This document shows, piece by piece, positions 11,494 to 22,089 of a DNA stretch of 64,000 nucleotides (within the stretch, counting starts at the first letter, position 1; each line of letters starts with the position of its first letter). A program made the translations under genes and the position numbers. The notes beneath the pieces are model-generated. The model worked only from the letters and a program-made list of their open reading frames with translations. It did not search any database and was not told the DNA's origin. Source of the stretch: Tolypeutes matacus (taxonomy: Eukaryota; Chordata; Mammalia; Cingulata; Chlamyphoridae); contig JAKSZT010053764.1 of NCBI GenBank assembly GCA_026826555.1, positions 18,051,533-18,115,532 of the forward strand, in the 5' to 3' direction.

Positions 11494-12999
11494 TGTTATT
11501 TAACTTTCTTTAACCCAGACTCGGTGGGCCCTTCAGCCTGTCATGCTCTGACCAGGCACACCTGAGCCACACCTGAATCTCAGCTGTGAATGCAGCCAAG
11601 ACTCAAGCTGAGAACTGCCCCACCCGCCACGCCACCCTCCTAGTCCGTATAAAAGGAGGCAACACACCAAAAGTGGAATGTTCCTCTCTCTGACCCCTGC
11701 CTCAAAACTAAGAAAACCGAATTTCTGTCTCAAGACTCTATGTTCATACTTTAAAAAAAAATTAATTCTGACAGAACCACCTCAGGAAGTTGTACTGAAA
11801 GTGATGTGAAAGAAAGGCACAAATGGGTGTTTAAAAGGATTAAAATGCAGGAGTTAAATTGGAGCCTCCAGTGAGGCTGTGGGGAAGGAGGGCGGTGGCT
11901 AGAAGGCTGTAAGGGCAAAGAGAACTGCAGCTGAGAGCATTGTGGCTCCGAAACTCGGGGAGAAAAACCATTTGCGTTTCTCAATAGAAGAATGGCCATT
12001 TCTTTTGATATTTCCAAAATTGCCACTCTCAGGGTTTGCACTGCTTTTTCACCGCACCTTTTTTCCTTTTCAAGCAAGTGCTAATGATTTGGCATCCCGA
12101 CACATAGCTGCATTCTACTTACAAATATGTGTACTTTCAAGTCTTTACTCAAACTCACTATAATTTCTTTTAGAAAATGTTTTTTAAGGAACACAGTATT
12201 AATTCAGCAGGCCCTTGCTTTTATTATCACTGAAATTGTATATTGTTTCTCACAGAATGCCACCATTTGTTTGTATTTTCCCACAGTTTTTGTTTTAGGG
12301 AGTTTTGTTTTGTTCTAGTGGCAGCTGAAGTGATTTTGAGTGTTTGCAGCATGATGTTAATTAACCAAATGTTTCAACCTGGAACTTTGAACACCTGGGC
12401 TGACATAAATTGCTCCGATTAGTGCTGAAATCTCTGTGGATTGTGGATGTTGAGGATTTAAGGGTAAAACAGACAGTTTTATGCTCTTTTCATTATTAAG
12501 GCAAAATAAAAACAGGTAAGTATGAGTCAGCCTCTTTGGCAGAGTTGGATCTTAGCAGCAACACGGCATGTCTTATGTACTCACAGGTCACCCAGCAGCC
12601 AGGCGCCCCCAGAGTCTGTTTGAATACAGATGGCTTATGTGGTTGACAGTTGACCCTGCCCCCATTTTACTTCTCGATTATGCCTACCCTTGGGCTCAAT
12701 CGTTTTTGAAACTGCCAAATGAAGAATCAATGTTGATCATGGGAATTGTTAGGGCAGCAGGGTGAGATGCTGAATATCTTCCACTCTCCCCTTCTTCCCT
12801 CTGGGTTTCCTGACCAATAGAGCACATGCAAAAAGAACATATTTGAATAGGAAGCGAAGCACCACTGTGTTAATAACGGAGCAGGTGCCCGATGAGCTAT
12901 CACAGACTCCCAAGCACGTGCACAAGAAAAGGGCCTCTGGAAAGGCTGAGTTGAGTCAGAGTGGCTGTGCCTGTGGGGATTGAGAAGAATAGTTGATTT
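11494..12999. other. Unannotated single-copy DNA
   Basis: No repeat or exon is recognised. A TATA-like 'gtataaaagg' near 11646 stands alone without other promoter evidence. Short open frames up to 108 codons overlap on both strands. Confidence 0.4.
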
Positions 13000-13007
13000 G
13001 CCTATAG

Positions 13008-13244
13008 CAGAAGTTCTCAAGATCGGTACTGACATTTTGGGTCAAGTAATTCCTTTTTGTGGAGGCTGTCCTGTGCACTGTAGGATGTTTAGTAGTATCC
13101 CTGGCCCCTACCCACCAGATGCCAGTAGCAAATTCCATGCCCCTGTTTTGACAACAGAAATGTCTCCAGATGTAGCCAAATTTTCTTAGTCAGGAAGGGT
13201 GGGGGTGGGCAAAACCATCTCTCCCTAACAATTGACAACTACTG
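13008..13244 (-). mobile_element. MER20 hAT DNA transposon fossil
   Basis: Reverse-oriented MER20, recognised from 'gacattttgggtcaagtaat', 'cactgtaggatgtttagtag', 'ggcccctacccaccagatgc' and 'aaatgtctccagatgtagcc'. The flanks 'gcctatag' (13000-13007) and 'gcctataa' (13245-13252) are an 8 bp TSD with one mismatch, as expected for hAT insertions. MER20 is non-coding. In placental mammals some copies are known to act as regulatory elements. Nothing here shows that this copy does. Confidence 0.88.
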
Positions 13245-13389
13245 GCCTATAAGAAGCAGTCCCTAACTGGTCTGGATTTCCAAATGATACTTAACTTAAG
13301 AAATACAAGCTTCATCAGGGATCTGTAGGAGAGGATCTCGAGTAAGCTTTTAAAACTTGAGTGCAAAATATGATTAACAGTCTTTAAAA

Positions 13390-13571
13390 CATTGGTTTCC
13401 AAATGTTGCTACATTATTAGAATCACCCCGGGAACTTTTAAAACTCCTGTGGCTCAAACTACACCCCCATATCAATTAAATTAGGTCCTCTGAAGTTGGG
13501 ACTAGATTATCAGGAGGGTTTAAAAGCTTCCCAGGTGTTTCCAATGTGCAGCCCAATTTGGGAACCAGCCA
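13390..13571 (+). mobile_element. MER5B-like hAT fossil
   Basis: This is a short palindromic element with 'ttagaatcaccccgggaact' on the left and 'cttcccaggtgtttccaatg' on the right, the two arms typical of MER5B. TSDs could not be matched, and the 3' edge is uncertain by several bases. It ends just upstream of hAT copy B. Confidence 0.7.
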
Positions 13572-13597
13572 GTCACTAGTAAGCCATACCCTTAAAG

Positions 13598-13790
13598 CAG
13601 TGGTTCTTAACCTTTTTTGTTCCACGGACCCCTTTGCCAGTCAGGTGAAAACCATGGACCCCTTACTAAGTCCACACTATACTGTGCATTATTTAATAAA
13701 ATATATCACACCTGCACCAACACATCCCCACAAGAATTTTTTTTTTTGAATTTTAATTCAAGCTCACGGACTCCTTGTTAAGAACCTCTG
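13598..13790 (+). mobile_element. MER1-type hAT element, copy B
   Basis: The element is 193 bp, starting 'cagtggttcttaacc' and ending 'gttaagaacctctg'. A perfect 8 bp TSD, 'ccttaaag', lies at 13590-13597 and 13791-13798. This is the best-preserved copy of the four and serves as the reference for the inversion seen in copy D: the equivalent 25 bp segment here is 13643-13667. Confidence 0.92.
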
Positions 13791-13865
13791 CCTTAAAGCC
13801 GGACTTGTAAATATCCTCTCTAATGAAAAGCTCCTTGTTGTTTTTCATGCCACATATCTGATAAC

Positions 13866-14184
13866 CAATAGTTTTCAAACTTTAGCGTGCATCAGAATCC
13901 CCTGGATATTGGTGGTGGGGCAATGTATGGAGGGAGCCTTGTATGATGTCATACATGTTTGTTTTATAAGTTCACAACTTTTCCTATGCACTTATTGTAT
14001 ATGTATGTTCATGTATGAATAATATACTTCAATAAAATAAAGAATCCCTTGAAGAGTGGTGCTAAAACACAGACTACTAGGTCCACCCCCAGAGTTTCGG
14101 TAGGTCTGGGTTGGGGCCTGGTGTTTTGCATCTCTAACAAGTTCCCTGGTGCTGCTGATGCTGCTGGACCTTTGAAAACCACTG
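13866..14184 (+). mobile_element. MER5A hAT fossil split by an L1 tail
   Basis: The left part reads 'ttcaaactttagcgtgcatc', and the right part resumes with 'gctaaaacacagactactag', 'ccacccccagagtttcggta' and 'gctgatgctgctggacc', ending 'gaaaaccactg'. The middle is interrupted at 13906-14040 by a short L1 3' end. Confidence 0.85.
13906..14040 (+). mobile_element. Very short 5'-truncated L1 tail inside MER5A
   Basis: About 135 bp match the 3' UTR end of the xenarthran L1 seen at 30137 and 31965 (GGTGGTGGGGCAATGTATGG-like block, then an A-rich end). The flanking 'agaatcccctgg' (13894-13905) and 'agaatcccttga' (14041-14052) are a 12 bp TSD with two differences, and both halves fit the MER5A consensus. 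The insertion is therefore certain to post-date MER5A. Confidence 0.85.
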
Positions 14185-15334
14185 CCAACTACCATCACCC
14201 TTGTCAACACTCTTGCGTGTGGAGCCACTGCCTAGTTGTCCCAAGTTTACAGCACTACCCCTGGACTGACAAAGAACTATCTACTAAACATCCCCATTCC
14301 CTCACCTCTTTTCATCTCTTTCATAACTCACAGCCCAGTTCATTCTACTGAAGGCGCTCTGTTGTTATCAACCTTAATAGGCACAGAAGTGCTCAGAATT
14401 TCCATTCAGAATTTTCATTCCTTCCACATCCTTATTTACTGAAGCCACTTTTCTTCATTTGCTAGCAGTAAGTATTTTAAGAAAAGACCTATTATCTAAT
14501 TTTATTGTTTTCAGTTTGACCTAACTGCTGATATTTCATCAGCTGTGATTTATTCCATTTTCATTGCAAATGTAGCATGTTGTAATACTTTGTGATTTAA
14601 ATAGACTTTGGGGACTAACTTGGAAATCTAACAACTATTTCCAAACAAATGGATTAATAGTTTTTGACAGAAATTCTTTGGGATTTGGAGACTACATATT
14701 CAATTTAGCAGTGTTTTTTTTTGTTTTTTAACCTTGCAAGGTGCAATGCTAATAGTTATTTAAAACATGATCGTCTATCTTTAGAAGTTTGCAAAGCCTT
14801 TAAAGACCAAAACTGTGACTAACATGTCCCCAATTATATTGCCTTCTACTGAGGAATAAAGAAGGTGTTAATGGGTAAATATTTGGTCAGTTAAGTACTA
14901 GGGCTATGCATGGGTCTTTTCTGCGGGTTGACCAGAGGATGTAATTTCATGAAAGGAGATCCCAGTTACTAAAATGGTTGGAGTCTTTTGAAGCAGGGCT
15001 GCCCTTGACTCCCCTCTTAGGATTCATATCTTCTCAAACAGTTTTGGCCTTCACATTGGAGCTATTCTGGCCCTTTGTTTGGCATTTGCCTATTGATTTT
15101 GTGGAGACTTCCTTCCACACTGTGAACCCAAATCCGAAAATGATGCATCTACTCCGTCACCTTCTAACTTGAGCAGCCTAATTCCTGTGTATTTGACGAT
15201 TTTAGCATTACATCGTTGCATCGTTGTAATCATTGAAAAACACCGAATATCTTGTGGATATTTCTATGACTGTAAGCAGAATATGTTTGGACATATCTCC
15301 CTCTGGAAGAATGCAAATACTTCTTAGGAAATAT
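14185..15334. other. Unannotated single-copy DNA
   Basis: AT-rich with no repeat or gene recognised. Open frames reach 100 codons at 14049-14351, but that frame begins inside the MER5A fossil. Confidence 0.4.
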
Positions 15335-15530
15335 AGTGGAAAAAGCACTGGACTGGGAAAAAAGAACTGGGCCCTAATCCAGGTTCTGGCACTAACTATG
15401 GCGTGACATTGGACAAGCCACTTCTCTTATCCTGCATTCATCTTTCTGGTCTAGAAAAGTTAGGGAGTTAGACCAGTCACTCTGTAAGCTCCTTTCCAGA
15501 GTTGCTATCCTGCAGTTCTGTGGAGTTATA
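15335..15530 (+). repeat. MIR3-type SINE fossil
   Basis: Recognised from 'gtggaaaaagcactggactg', 'ggttctggcactaactatgg' and 'gacaagccacttctcttatc', followed by the 'ttagaccagtcactctgtaa' block. Confidence 0.65.
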
Positions 15531-17559
15531 AATGCTGTATAGTAATAATATTAAAAATGCTGTATAAATGTGACATCATAAAGGCTGCTTTGGTGACGTG
15601 TAGGCTACTTTCTATAGTCTTTAACCCATGGGAGAATAATTAGGAAGAGGGAAAGATAAATGCTCGAAAACTGATTAAAAAATGTCTGGTGGCTTCTCTT
15701 TTTGTCCTTCAGTGGCTAAATAATACTGCCTTGGACAGCTAGGTAAAATATGTTATTTTCAATCAAGCCCTCAAATTTTGTTACTCAGAACCAATTTTAA
15801 CATATGTAAAAAATAACTTTGTGAGTGAATATGCTGGGCCCTCTCCAAAGGAAAATTAGGTGGCCTATTAAATTCCATTTTAAGCAGGTAGTGTGTGGAC
15901 TGTTTTCACCCTTGGAGTGAAAAAGTGTCCTTAAAATGTTCCTTCTTTAAAACTCCTAAAAGAACAGTATTAGAGCAAGGTCTGGTGCCCATGCTTGTTA
16001 TTATTTTTTTAATTTCCCCTTCCCTTCTGTCCTGAGTCTCTTTGTAAGAGAGAGAGCGTTTTTAATGTGGCCAGCTGTCCAGCTTTACTCATGGGGAGAG
16101 AAGACATGGGGTTATCAGGCAGTTCCTCAACTGTGTAAATTAGGCTGCCCTGCAGATCGGTGGGGAAGAAAAACAGGGATCTGAGCTCTGAGGAAGCCCA
16201 GTGTGTCAAATTCCTGATGTTGTTAAAGACAAGAATGCTTGTATTTATAGTGTGCAATGAATGTGGAGCTTGGACCCACACACTTAAGAAATCAGGATTA
16301 AGGAACCTGTACAAATGTAAACTTTTAAGGAAAAGAATTAACAAAAGAGAGCTAGAGAGTTGAATACATAGTTGCCAAACTACATCACAGGCCAAAGGGC
16401 GGTCATTTTTATAACGTGCCAGCACAGTGGTTTATAGAATGCATTCTCGTGTCCATTCCCAGGATAGAAACATTAAAGGGACATGCCCAGGAAATTCCTT
16501 TTCCTTTTAATCAGGATAAAGCTAAAGCGCCTAGTGAGACCTGGGAAAGGGTATTAGATTTCCCTTTAATCTCCTAGACATCAATCTCTTTACAAGCGGT
16601 CATTTCATTGAAAGGTACATGTTGGGAGTACTTTAGCATTGAGTTCCAGAATGGCCTTTATCATCTTGGTGACAATTTTTCCAAGTTAGTTAACAGTTTG
16701 TTCACTTGTAAAACTACAGTGACTCATGTAATTAGAGGCTTCCCTCTGTGTCAACAGAGAGGATTTTTGGAGCTTGGTAACAAGTTGGACAACTTTTCTG
16801 CTGCACTTCAAAAGAAGCAGTCAATCATGGGGTAATATTTTTAGAATGTCAAAACTGAAATATGGGCGGCTGCTGATCATTCTAAAATAAAACTCTTGAT
16901 TAATTACAAAATGAATTATCCAAGAGTGAGGAAATTTACTTGGGCCTAGTTGAAGTTTTACCAGGTTAGTTCCTCCAAGCCAGGTGAACAGGAAACGGGA
17001 AAAGATGTTTTTTCTCCTTTGTTGATGTTCCACTTAAAACCAGCAAACAAATAAAAACAAAACTTATGAGCTCATAAAAACAGATGGAGTATCTTGTAAA
17101 TGTCCTATCCAACGAAGTGATTTTTTTGCCCTTCCTGGATTTTGTGTCTTCTCTGAAAACGATGTGTAAAAATGTTCCTTCAGGAAAACACCAAAGTGAA
17201 ATCTTTCCACAGCTGTCATAATAATCATTCACTAAATAGATGTTTTTTTTTTTTTTTTATCACTTGAACATTTCACAAGCATAAATGAATCACAGCAAGT
17301 CTTTGAGAGATACTATAAATTAAGTGATCACGAAGATAGGATGAAAATCTGAAATTGGGAATTCAGAAGAATTCCAGAGCCTATTGGCAAGGTAGACAAC
17401 TGGTCCTGAGAAGTTTACCTCCTAATGATTGTGTCATAGGTTAAAATAATGCCAGGGCCTATGAAAGTTCCACCAGGAGTCCCTCTTATGAGGGGGTTGT
17501 ATGTGTGTGCGTGTGTGCCCAGCAGCATCCAGTATAGTACCTGGCTTGCTGGATATTCT
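15531..17559. other. Single-copy DNA, one 70-bp repeat copy
   Basis: No gene was recognised. A 138-codon minus-strand frame lies at 16009-16425 but shows no protein similarity that I recognise and no supporting signals. The segment at 16476-16546 is repeated at 19569-19639 (listed separately). A T run of 16 lies near 17243-17258. Confidence 0.45.
16476..16546 (+). repeat. Unassigned ~70-bp repeat, copy 1
   Basis: The first 50 nt match the segment starting at 19569 with about four differences, and both end in 'gagacctggga'. Similarity stops abruptly at both sides. I do not recognise the family. Confidence 0.7.
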
Positions 17560-17845
17560 CCATTTGTTTACTTATGTTGTATAACATTTATTATATGTCA
17601 GGTGCTCTTTCAGGTACTTTAAAAAACAAACAAACAAAAAAAAAAACGGACTCATTTAATCCTCACAATAATCCTGTGAGATAGACACTCTTATCCCATT
17701 TTACAAATGAGAAAACTGAGGCACAGAAATTAGTCACTTGGCCAAGGTCACAAATCTAGGAAGTGACAGAATCAAAACTTAAATCCTGGACCATCAGGCT
17801 TTGGAGTCTGTGCTCCACTCTACCTTGCTATGACGGCTTTCTTAA
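17560..17845 (-). repeat. MIR SINE fossil, interrupted by an A-rich tract
   Basis: Reverse-oriented MIR core: 'cccattttacaaatgagaaa', 'ctgaggcacagaaattagtc' and 'ccaaggtcacaaatctagg'. An A-rich tract with (CAAA)n at about 17620-17647 interrupts the 3' part. Confidence 0.8.
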
Positions 17846-17889
17846 TAAATATTTACTGATATGAAAATAATTTCTTGTCTTTGAAGAGT

Positions 17890-18110
17890 TTTTTTCAAAA
17901 CAAGCTCACATATCTGATTTCATTTGATCCTCAAAATACCCACTATGTAAGGTATATCTATTCCCATTTTAGGACAGAGAAAACTGAAGCTTGGAGAGGT
18001 GGACGATTTTTTCCAAGTCACTTGCCTTCTAAGTGAAGGGGCAACAGGCTGGAGCATGGATCCCCTGGACTCAGCTCTGGTTGTCTTTCTGCACGTACTG
18101 CAGTGGAGTA
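17890..18110 (-). repeat. MIR SINE fossil
   Basis: A second reverse-oriented MIR, close behind the first: 'tttgatcctcaaaataccca', 'gagaaaactgaagcttggag' and 'caagtcacttgccttctaag'. Confidence 0.75.
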
Positions 18111-19004
18111 GTAGTTTTGATATGAACAAGAATCTACTGTGGTCTTCCCCTTTTATTTCCAGCTTCCTCTATTGGTTTTCATTTCTCCTTGAGGTCAGTA
18201 GTTGTATCTAACATAAGGAGTGAGAAGGGATTTTTGCATCAAGGCTTGTTGCTCCAAATACCAGCTTTCCTGCCATTCCTCCTGATATATTGCTCACAGT
18301 TTTTCTCCAACTACTGCCTCATGAACAACTATATAATACTTATTATGGGGAGAATGAATTTGGGAGCTCCAAGTTTAAGTTTTAAAAAAATTCAGGTAAT
18401 GCTCTGTTGAGCAGGTACCTGTTTAGTATTTGGGCCCCATCCATGAAGCTGCAGGTCTTCAGATATAGGCACCTGTTTTCCATGCTGGCAGCCCTTGAGT
18501 GTCCTAGGGAAAGCTTTCTTGCTAGAGTCTCATATCCTCCTATTTTAGACAGAAATTGTAACCAATTTTGGCTGAATTCTCCACTACTTTCCCAATATGA
18601 ATCTTGCTTTCAATTCAAATTGTCAGACTTTTCTTGAAACTCAACTGTTTATTTATACGTATCTATTTATTTATATGCCATCTTTTCCCACCCAAGTTTG
18701 GAGAAATGAAAGGAAAAATAAAATAGTAAAATATAAGTATAAAGTAGGACCTGAAGAGGGGAAAAGGAGTTTTACTTATAGTTACTTATTAGACATGAAA
18801 AAGAGAAATGCAGTCAATTCCAGAATTCTTGCTGATGAGGAAGAGGAAAAAACTTAACTCTAAAGGAACATTATCACTTGGGGCTCCTTTCAGGTGGTAA
18901 CTACCTGTGAAAAGCATTGTAGGCGCTATGATTTGTAAAGATGACCTTGAATCTTTGCTGGGGGAAGTGGAGTCAGGCAAATTAAAACCTACAGAAATAA
19001 AATA
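18111..19004. other. Unannotated AT-rich DNA
   Basis: No gene or repeat recognised. Overlapping short frames only. Confidence 0.4.
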
Positions 19005-19132
19005 AATGCAGCTTGAGGGCACACGTCATCTAATAGGGAAGTCCCTAGAATAAGAGGACTCATTCTGACAGAGGGATCTGAGAAAGCAGTAGGAGGTGGC
19101 ACCTGGTTGTGCCTTGAAGGAAGGGGTAGATT

Positions 19133-19403
19133 ATTATTATTATTATTATTTGGTTTAAAACAAGAGAAATTTATTCTCTTACAATTCAGGAGACGAAAAA
19201 TCGGAAATAAAGCAGGGCTGCCCTGCCTCTGGAGGCTTGAGGGGAGAATCCTTCCTTGCCTCCTCCAGTTTCTCGTAGCCCTTGGAGTTCCTTGGCTTGT
19301 GGGAGCATCACTCTAGTGTCTGCCTCCGTCTTCACGTGGCCTCCCTCTTTCTCTCCTCTGTGTCTTGTGCCTCAAATCTCCCTCTCCTTTCTCTTATAAG
19401 GAC
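19133..19403 (-). mobile_element. LTR-derived RNA retroposed by LINE machinery
   Basis: On the minus strand this is MaLR-like LTR sequence running from 'gtccttataagagaaagg' to an AATAAA signal ('gagaataaatttctcttg'), then about 20 nt and a (TAA)n tail. It is flanked by a perfect 15 bp direct repeat, 'aggaaggggtagatt', at 19118-19132 and 19404-19418. LTR elements make 5 bp duplications and have no tail. The long TSD and the tail are hallmarks of L1-type target-primed reverse transcription. The source was probably a transcript ending at the LTR poly(A) site. Confidence 0.75.
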
Positions 19404-19568
19404 AGGAAGGGGTAGATTTTGACTGGAGAAGAAGGAAGGGATGGGTATTCTAGCCCCAGGGAATGAAGTGACAATGATCAAGGTTATAGGTGGGCCTCTT
19501 GTGTTTGGGGTGGTTCAGGGTGGAGGTCAGTCATTTGGGTCAAGTATGGGAAGGCTGATGTAGTGGCA

Positions 19569-19639
19569 AGGGACATACCCAGGAAATCCCTTTTCCTTTT
19601 AATCGGGATAAAGCTGAACTAGTCTATTGAGACCTGGGA
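19569..19639 (+). repeat. Unassigned ~70-bp repeat, copy 2
   Basis: This is the partner of 16476-16546, 3.1 kb away and in the same orientation. It lies within the L2 fossil and seems to interrupt it. Confidence 0.65.
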
Positions 19640-20074
19640 TGCTATGAGACAGGAAGGGCAGGTGGTGTGCATTATGCCTTTTAGGAAGTCAGATGGCTCC
19701 TGAGGAAGGGCCATGATCTGACTTGTGCTTTGGGATGCCCATGCTGGCACTAGTGTGAAGGTTGGATCACAGAAGCAAGGGGCTGGAAGGAGGGAGATCA
19801 GCTAAGGCACTGCTAATAGAGAAGAGAAGTGACCAGGGCCTCAGCAAGGCCAGTGGCATTGGAAAGGAAAAAAGAAAAAAGGGCAGATCTATAGGAGCTA
19901 AAATTAACAAGATCTTGCCAGATATAGAAGTTTTAACCAGGAGATAGATAGGAGATGTTACAAGTTTGCATTAGAAGATAATGAGTTAGGTTTGGGATAT
20001 CAATCATGGGATATATCAAACATGGGGGGTGACCTAGTTAGAACTTCTGGAATCTTTTCTGTTCTTGCTAAAAT

Positions 20075-20285
20075 ATAATATAGTGGCCAAGAACTTGGAC
20101 TTCAGTTGAGTAGACTTGGTTTGAATTATGGCTCACTGGCTACATGACTTTCCATAAGCAATCCAAGCCTTGGTTTTTCTCATCTGTGAAACGGGCATAA
20201 CATCTCCCATAAAGGGTTGTGATAAGATTAAATGAGAATGTGCATGTTTGGAAAGTGCTCAGCACACTATGGCTGTAATAAGTGG
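20075..20285 (+). repeat. MIR SINE fossil
   Basis: Plus-oriented MIR: 'atagtggccaagaacttgga', 'ctcatctgtgaaacgggcat' and 'gggttgtgataagattaaat'. Confidence 0.85.
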
Positions 20286-21454
20286 TCACGTCCTTTTAGG
20301 CTGGTCTTACAACCCCTGCCTTCAGTGTTTCTGTTTTGTTGTCCTATCTGCCATTCATCTGTCAGAAACATTTTTTCTCTCAACATATTCGGAACCTTAC
20401 TGCCCAGGCTCGGCCAGCAGTAATAGTATATAATAACAACATGGTAAAGTCAGACACGTCTTGCTGTTCCTAGAATATCTGAAGGAACAAAGCCTCCATA
20501 TTTGTGCTTTAGCCCCTCTCACCACTAGCTTTTGCAAGGGTCTGTCTTCAATCTTTAACTGGTCTTTTAAAGAGGAGGCATCCTCTGGGATACCAAATGA
20601 TGTTCAGGTTCTGAAGACAAGGTTTGGGGCTCAGGGGTGCAAGGAACTGTGCTGCTGAACTCAACCAAGAGATGCTCAATTTGAGGATAAAGGACCCCTA
20701 TGGACAGGAGGGCAGACAATTGAAAAAGTGAGCGCCAGTGATTTCAGTATCAGGTGGCACCCCAAAACTATTTCTTCATGGCTAGTAAATGTAACAGTCT
20801 GCAAAGGCAGCAGCAGAAGTGACCGTTGGCAGAAATTGTGATATGGCTTTCTGTGAATCCCTGAGGGCAGCTAACATAACAGAAAGGGACTCTAAAGTGC
20901 CAGTGAGTTGTTATCATTCCTAATTATCAGGTGGTGTAGGCTGGGCTTCTTATTGGGGAATTCTCCTCCCTAATTAACATATCCCTGCTCTGAACATGCT
21001 TAATAAGTCTCTGCTAATTCAAGAAGCAGTGGAAAAACATACTGAGAGCTCAGCTTTAATTGAAAATACAATAATTAGATTTTGGAATTGTACTCTTAAT
21101 TACAGAGCAGATTTTCACCTTTTAACTAATTTTCTGGTGATATTATGCCCTGGCAGAATTAATAAAGTTTCTGGGGATCTGTTACATTTTTAAAAGCTCC
21201 TTTACTCAGGCTGAACCGAGAAATGCCGCTAGGACCCAGTATCATTCCAGTTTTCTTGGACCTTTTGCTCAAATTTTGAGGGAATTAAATAGGTCCTTGT
21301 GTTTGCATATGCACTAATAGAATGTTCTTTCATCTGAAATCGCTGTCGCTCATTTTTGAAGTTGGTCAAAGAATTGACAGCCACTGGATACAGCATCCCT
21401 GTTCAATGTGGACAAAATGGGTCCCTGTTCTAGCCCCCATGCTTGAACTTGACC
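20286..21454. other. Single-copy DNA with homeodomain-motif cluster
   Basis: No gene or repeat was recognised. Within it, 20921-21165 is dense in TAATTA motifs and is listed separately. Confidence 0.45.
20921..21165. promoter_or_regulatory. Candidate enhancer: TAATTA cluster
   Basis: Four exact TAATTA homeodomain cores lie at 20921, 20971, 21072 and 21097. Further TAAT/ATTA cores occur at about 21001, 21016, 21057 and 21157. At about 60 percent A+T, roughly 0.1 TAATTA would be expected by chance over the 182 bp that hold the four. The segment is not recognised as a repeat. Regulatory function is inference only. Confidence 0.3.
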
Positions 21455-21575
21455 ATGCCTAGGAATTTCCCGGAGATATTGTTAAAATGCAGCTTTTATT
21501 TTAGTAAGTCCTGTTGGAGTCTGATGTTCTGCATTTCTAGTGAGCAACTAGGTGGTGTCCATACTTCCTTTGATA
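21455..21575 (+). repeat. MER5A remnant, internally deleted
   Basis: Blocks 'ttgttaaaatgcagctttta', 'gttggagtctgatgttctgc' and 'tgcatttctagtgagcaact' fit MER5A with missing segments. Confidence 0.5.
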
Positions 21576-21875
21576 GAGTGTAACTTGAGGAGCTCAGCTT
21601 TGGAGGACCCCACTCTGGCCCTTGTCCATCAGAACATTCGTGAACATGAAATTTTCTTCCCAGATGGCCTGGAGCCTTTTTCCAGAGTCTTCCTTGGCCT
21701 TTCCTCAGGTCTTTCCCAAAATGTGTGCACTGTAGGTCCAAAGGATGGCCAAAGGACAGCTGCTATGGAGTATGTGCAAAGCCCTTGCAGTGTCGGAGAG
21801 AGCCAGGGGTGGGAAGAGAATGGGCATAGGCAGCTCTCCCAGCACTGCTTCATTCTGGTACAGAACTCTGAGTTC
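21576..21875. other. Unannotated, somewhat GC-rich DNA
   Basis: Open frames on both strands (149 codons on plus, extending into the SINE; 82 on minus) show no recognised protein. Confidence 0.4.
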
Positions 21876-21889
21876 AAGAATTCTGCATT

Positions 21890-22075
21890 GGGAAGCGGCT
21901 GTGGCTCAATCAGTAGGGCTCCCGTTTACCATATGGGAGGCCCTGGGTTCAGTTCCCGGGACCTCCTGGTGAAGGCAAGCCCACCCGCACGGCGTGGTTA
22001 GCTGACCCAGAGAGCACAAGCAACAAGGGGGGATAAATGAATAAATAAATAAAATCTTAAAAAAAAAAAAAAAAG
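21890..22075 (+). mobile_element. DAS SINE (tRNA-Ala-like), long-body type
   Basis: A plus-oriented SINE starts 'gggaagcggctgtggctcaa' with a tRNA-like A box, and has a B-box-like 'gggttcagttcc'. After the tRNA part comes an extra body ('gtgaaggcaagcccacc' through 'agagcacaagcaac') and a long A-rich tail. A perfect 14 bp TSD, 'aagaattctgcatt', lies at 21876-21889 and 22076-22089. This SINE type is the main evidence for an armadillo source. Confidence 0.95.
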
Positions 22076-22089
22076 AAGAATTCTGCATT

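Larger units (their letters stand above)
19005..20035 (-). repeat. L2 LINE fossil, twice interrupted
   Basis: Plus-strand reading gives the reverse complement of L2: 'taggaggtggcacctggttg', 'tgccttgaagg', 'gggtattctagcccc' and 'gccatgatctgacttgtgct'. It is interrupted at 19133-19403 by a retroposed LTR segment with a 15 bp TSD. A 70 bp repeat at 19569-19639 may interrupt it a second time. Confidence 0.65.

Noticed and set aside
11646..11655. TATA-box-like 'gtataaaagg' near the RAC1 retrocopy
   Set aside because: Such words are expected several times by chance in this window, and no other promoter signal accompanies it.
16009..16425. 138-codon minus-strand frame
   Set aside because: No recognisable domain and no splice or promoter evidence. 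A frame of this length is not unusual by chance in 64 kb over six frames.
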